64,000 nucleotides of DNA. Source: Inonotus obliquus (lineage: Eukaryota; Basidiomycota; Agaricomycetes; Hymenochaetales; Hymenochaetaceae). The notes under the pieces were generated by a model. It ran no database searches. It was not told the DNA's origin and was given only the letters and a program-made list of their open reading frames with translations. Shown here in pieces: positions 62,162 to 64,000 of this stretch. The position numbers were made by a program, and so were the translations under genes. Within the stretch, counting starts at the first letter, position 1. The number at the start of each line of letters is the position of its first letter. The DNA lies in contig JAJHTX010000011.1 in NCBI GenBank assembly GCA_032164295.1, forward strand, positions 1,550,001 to 1,614,000, given 5' to 3'.

Positions 62162-62590
62162 CTAGCCACTTCTGTCCTCTACTTTGCAAAGGAAGATATT
62201 GGTGGGATTTAGAGGAAAGGTAGATACTAGACTAGTTAAAGAATCAGATACCTCATTATAAGGGTGGAATAGAGTAAATGATGACAATACAAACCTCTGG
62301 TCTTCTTCAATAACAAATACTGTAAAGGCTCGCACTGAATGCATATTTGATGACCACGCAGTTAAGTTAGTATGACAATAGGTAGATGATAAGGAGGAAG
62401 CCAACCTGGACTCTATGAGTTGATGAATTGCAGGAGCCTTGTGTATTGAATAGTTATTCATAACAACTACGGACCTTGGTGTAGGAAATGAGTTCATTTT
62501 ATCTAGAAGACCGGCAATAAACTCTGCAAAGAGATTTGCATTGAACGTATTTTCAATGATCACACAGTCAACCACTCCATCAAGGGTGAT
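62162..62590 (-). mobile_element. Tc1/mariner-like transposase, copy 2, C-terminal part
   Basis: The - strand reads MVDCVIIENTFNANLFAEFI, LDKMNSFPTPRSVVVMNNYS and IHKAPAIHQLIESRLASSLS, matching copy 1 at 50820-51010. Here the F.A.L..EFI..LLDKMNS frame is intact, whereas copy 1 has a frameshift. The second catalytic position is Asn (MNNYS), as in copy 1. The C-terminal DDE part is lost. Confidence 0.7.
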
Positions 62591-63860
62591 AGTAATAAAT
62601 GTGTGAGATTGTGTCCAGTATTGAAATACTGAGATGAGAGGTGTATGATTTTAAGTGTGGGAGGGCTAATATGTGCCGGCACTTAACCAGTATGGTCATG
62701 GTACTTGTTGTCTATGAAAAGGAGGAGTTAATAGACTGGCCAGAAGTAAAGGGTATGAGACTCTGATATGAAAAGAGTAGGTTAGAATGTGGGAAAAATG
62801 TTGGTACAGGTCGGTATAAGGTAGAACATAGCAAAACAAAAGTCTAATACCATGGGAAAAATATTGATACAGGTCAGTATAGAAACAAAGAGGTTGGTAC
62901 GTGGAGAAATGTTGTCAAGCAAAAAGGTCAGTACTGAAACAAAAGGGTAATGTGCAGAATACGAAGGATAACAAAAGATCAGTACTATGGAAAAAATGTC
63001 AGTACAGGTTAATACTACAAGAAAATAACTAGTACTAGGTAGTATAACAAGAAACGAAATGGGAGAGACTGGTGGCTGAGAGGTGTCAACTGTGCTGGGA
63101 AGTAAATCTGAGCTCTTGCACAGAAGGCTAACTCCTGAGGTTCACTTGAGATGGAACTGGGATGGGACTTGAGATGAAGCTGAGACAAGACTGAGAAGGG
63201 GTAAGAAAAACCCAAGCTCTCACGCTAGAGGCTAGCTCCTAAGATTACCTGGAGAGCTACTACATACAGGAGGAGATACTACTATACTGTAGTTAGCTTA
63301 TAAGTCCAAAAGGAGAAAGTGAAAAGAAAGATCAAAACACAGAAAAGTCTACAAAAAAATGTAACAAGGAAAGTGAATATAGCAGTGCCATCAGGGGGAC
63401 AACAAGAAAGGGTTAGGTAGGACAAGACACCAATGAAAACGTAGCATATAATACCACTGGATGAAAAGTCCTCAGAACAAGAGATCTGTGCCACTGCCAA
63501 TCAATATCAATGTGTTTCAGGTAGTACCAGACTCAAAAACCTTAATAGATACTGACCCTGAGCTTCTCCAAAGAACTGGCACACATAGTCCAACCATCAG
63601 GAATGAATACCAGAGAGAGAGACATCTGATCTATACCTTAAGAGCATGTCGAATTGTCAAAATGTCTCGGTACCAGGTTTCTTGGCACTCAGTACTAGTA
63701 CTCTCGGTGTTCAGTACTTTGAGAAATGGAACTGATAGATTTACTAGGTGTGCTGGTGGATACTGGAAGATGTAGATGAGACCATACCATAGCATAGGAT
63801 AAACATAGAATGAGATACCAGGCTTGATACCAAGCTCAGCCACATGTAGTTCTCTTCAGC
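62591..63860. mobile_element. Insertion within mariner copy 2, related to repeat block A
   Basis: Copy 1 is continuous over CCTTGATACCTGCTATCACTTT; in copy 2 the two halves of this sequence are separated by these ~1270 bp. The insert contains GTACAGGTCAGTA-type motifs many times and, near 63386-63440, an ATCAGGGGGACAACAAGAAA...ACACCAATGAAAAC segment that resembles block A (TCAGGGGGTAGATAAGAA...ATCCAATGAAAACTC). No coding capacity seen. Confidence 0.55.
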
Positions 63861-64000
63861 AGGTAGCAAGGAATACTTATATTCATTTGATAGACTGGGT
63901 GGTCTGTGAAGAATTCAAGGCATCGACTCACCGCTTTTCCTTTGTAAAGAAGTGCTTCTGACAAGCTCATTTGCCTTCAAGTGCTCATGCTTGATTTCAA
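63861..64000 (-). mobile_element. Tc1/mariner-like transposase, copy 2, upstream part (continues past window)
   Basis: The reverse complement matches 50672-50790 of copy 1 (GGGCACTTGAAGGCAAACGA / GAGCACTTGAAGGCAAATGA). With 62162-62590 it is one element split by an insertion. Confidence 0.65.

Overview
The window is nuclear DNA from a mushroom-forming basidiomycete (Agaricomycetes). The evidence is the intron density (mostly 45-75 bp, GT-AG with CTNA-type branch sites) together with gene families typical of that class: FunK1 kinases, NACHT-WD40 NLR-like proteins, DUF6534 membrane proteins, TKL-like kinases and a fungal sesquiterpene synthase. Coordinates of spliced genes were worked out by hand from reading frames, splice signals and protein logic. 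Nothing was checked against a database.

Left part (1-7.75 kb), accessory: the 3' part of a NACHT-WD40 gene with 14 WD repeats, a broken second copy of its NACHT-side region with an in-frame stop, a 20-bp-stem hairpin, and a FunK1 kinase gene.

Central part (9.2-43.6 kb), mostly conserved genes: a Fus3/Kss1-type MAP kinase, dynactin subunit 6, the RNA exonuclease REX1, two tandem MFS permeases (the second frameshifted by a 14-nt deletion), a TKL-like kinase and a decayed kinase copy beside it, a G3BP/nxt3-type NTF2-RRM protein, an unknown protein ending in a CaaX box, a DUF6534 membrane protein, COQ3, a third MFS paralogue, a second DUF6534 gene, a sesquiterpene synthase and a Het-C homologue. 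The three MFS genes share one 15-exon structure. The two DUF6534 genes share most of theirs, including a 7-nt micro-exon.

Right part: 43.9-48.7 kb holds short, low-complexity or cysteine-rich genes of unknown function. From about 48.7 kb to the end the DNA is AT-richer and transposon-dominated: two decayed Tc1/mariner-like elements in opposite orientation, about 5 kb of nested direct and inverted copies of a GTACC/GGTATC-rich non-coding repeat (one relative interrupts the second mariner copy), and fragments of unknown element-like genes.

Possible functional links are limited. MFS3, DUF6534b and the terpene synthase lie in a row and could be co-expressed, but no tailoring enzyme is visible. 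Self/non-self or signalling genes (NLR, FunK1, TKL kinase, Het-C) are scattered among housekeeping genes. No CRISPR array, convincing tRNA or rRNA gene was found. The strongest unusual points are the repeat mosaic, the lineage history of the MFS and DUF6534 paralogues, two GC-AG introns, and the CaaX protein.
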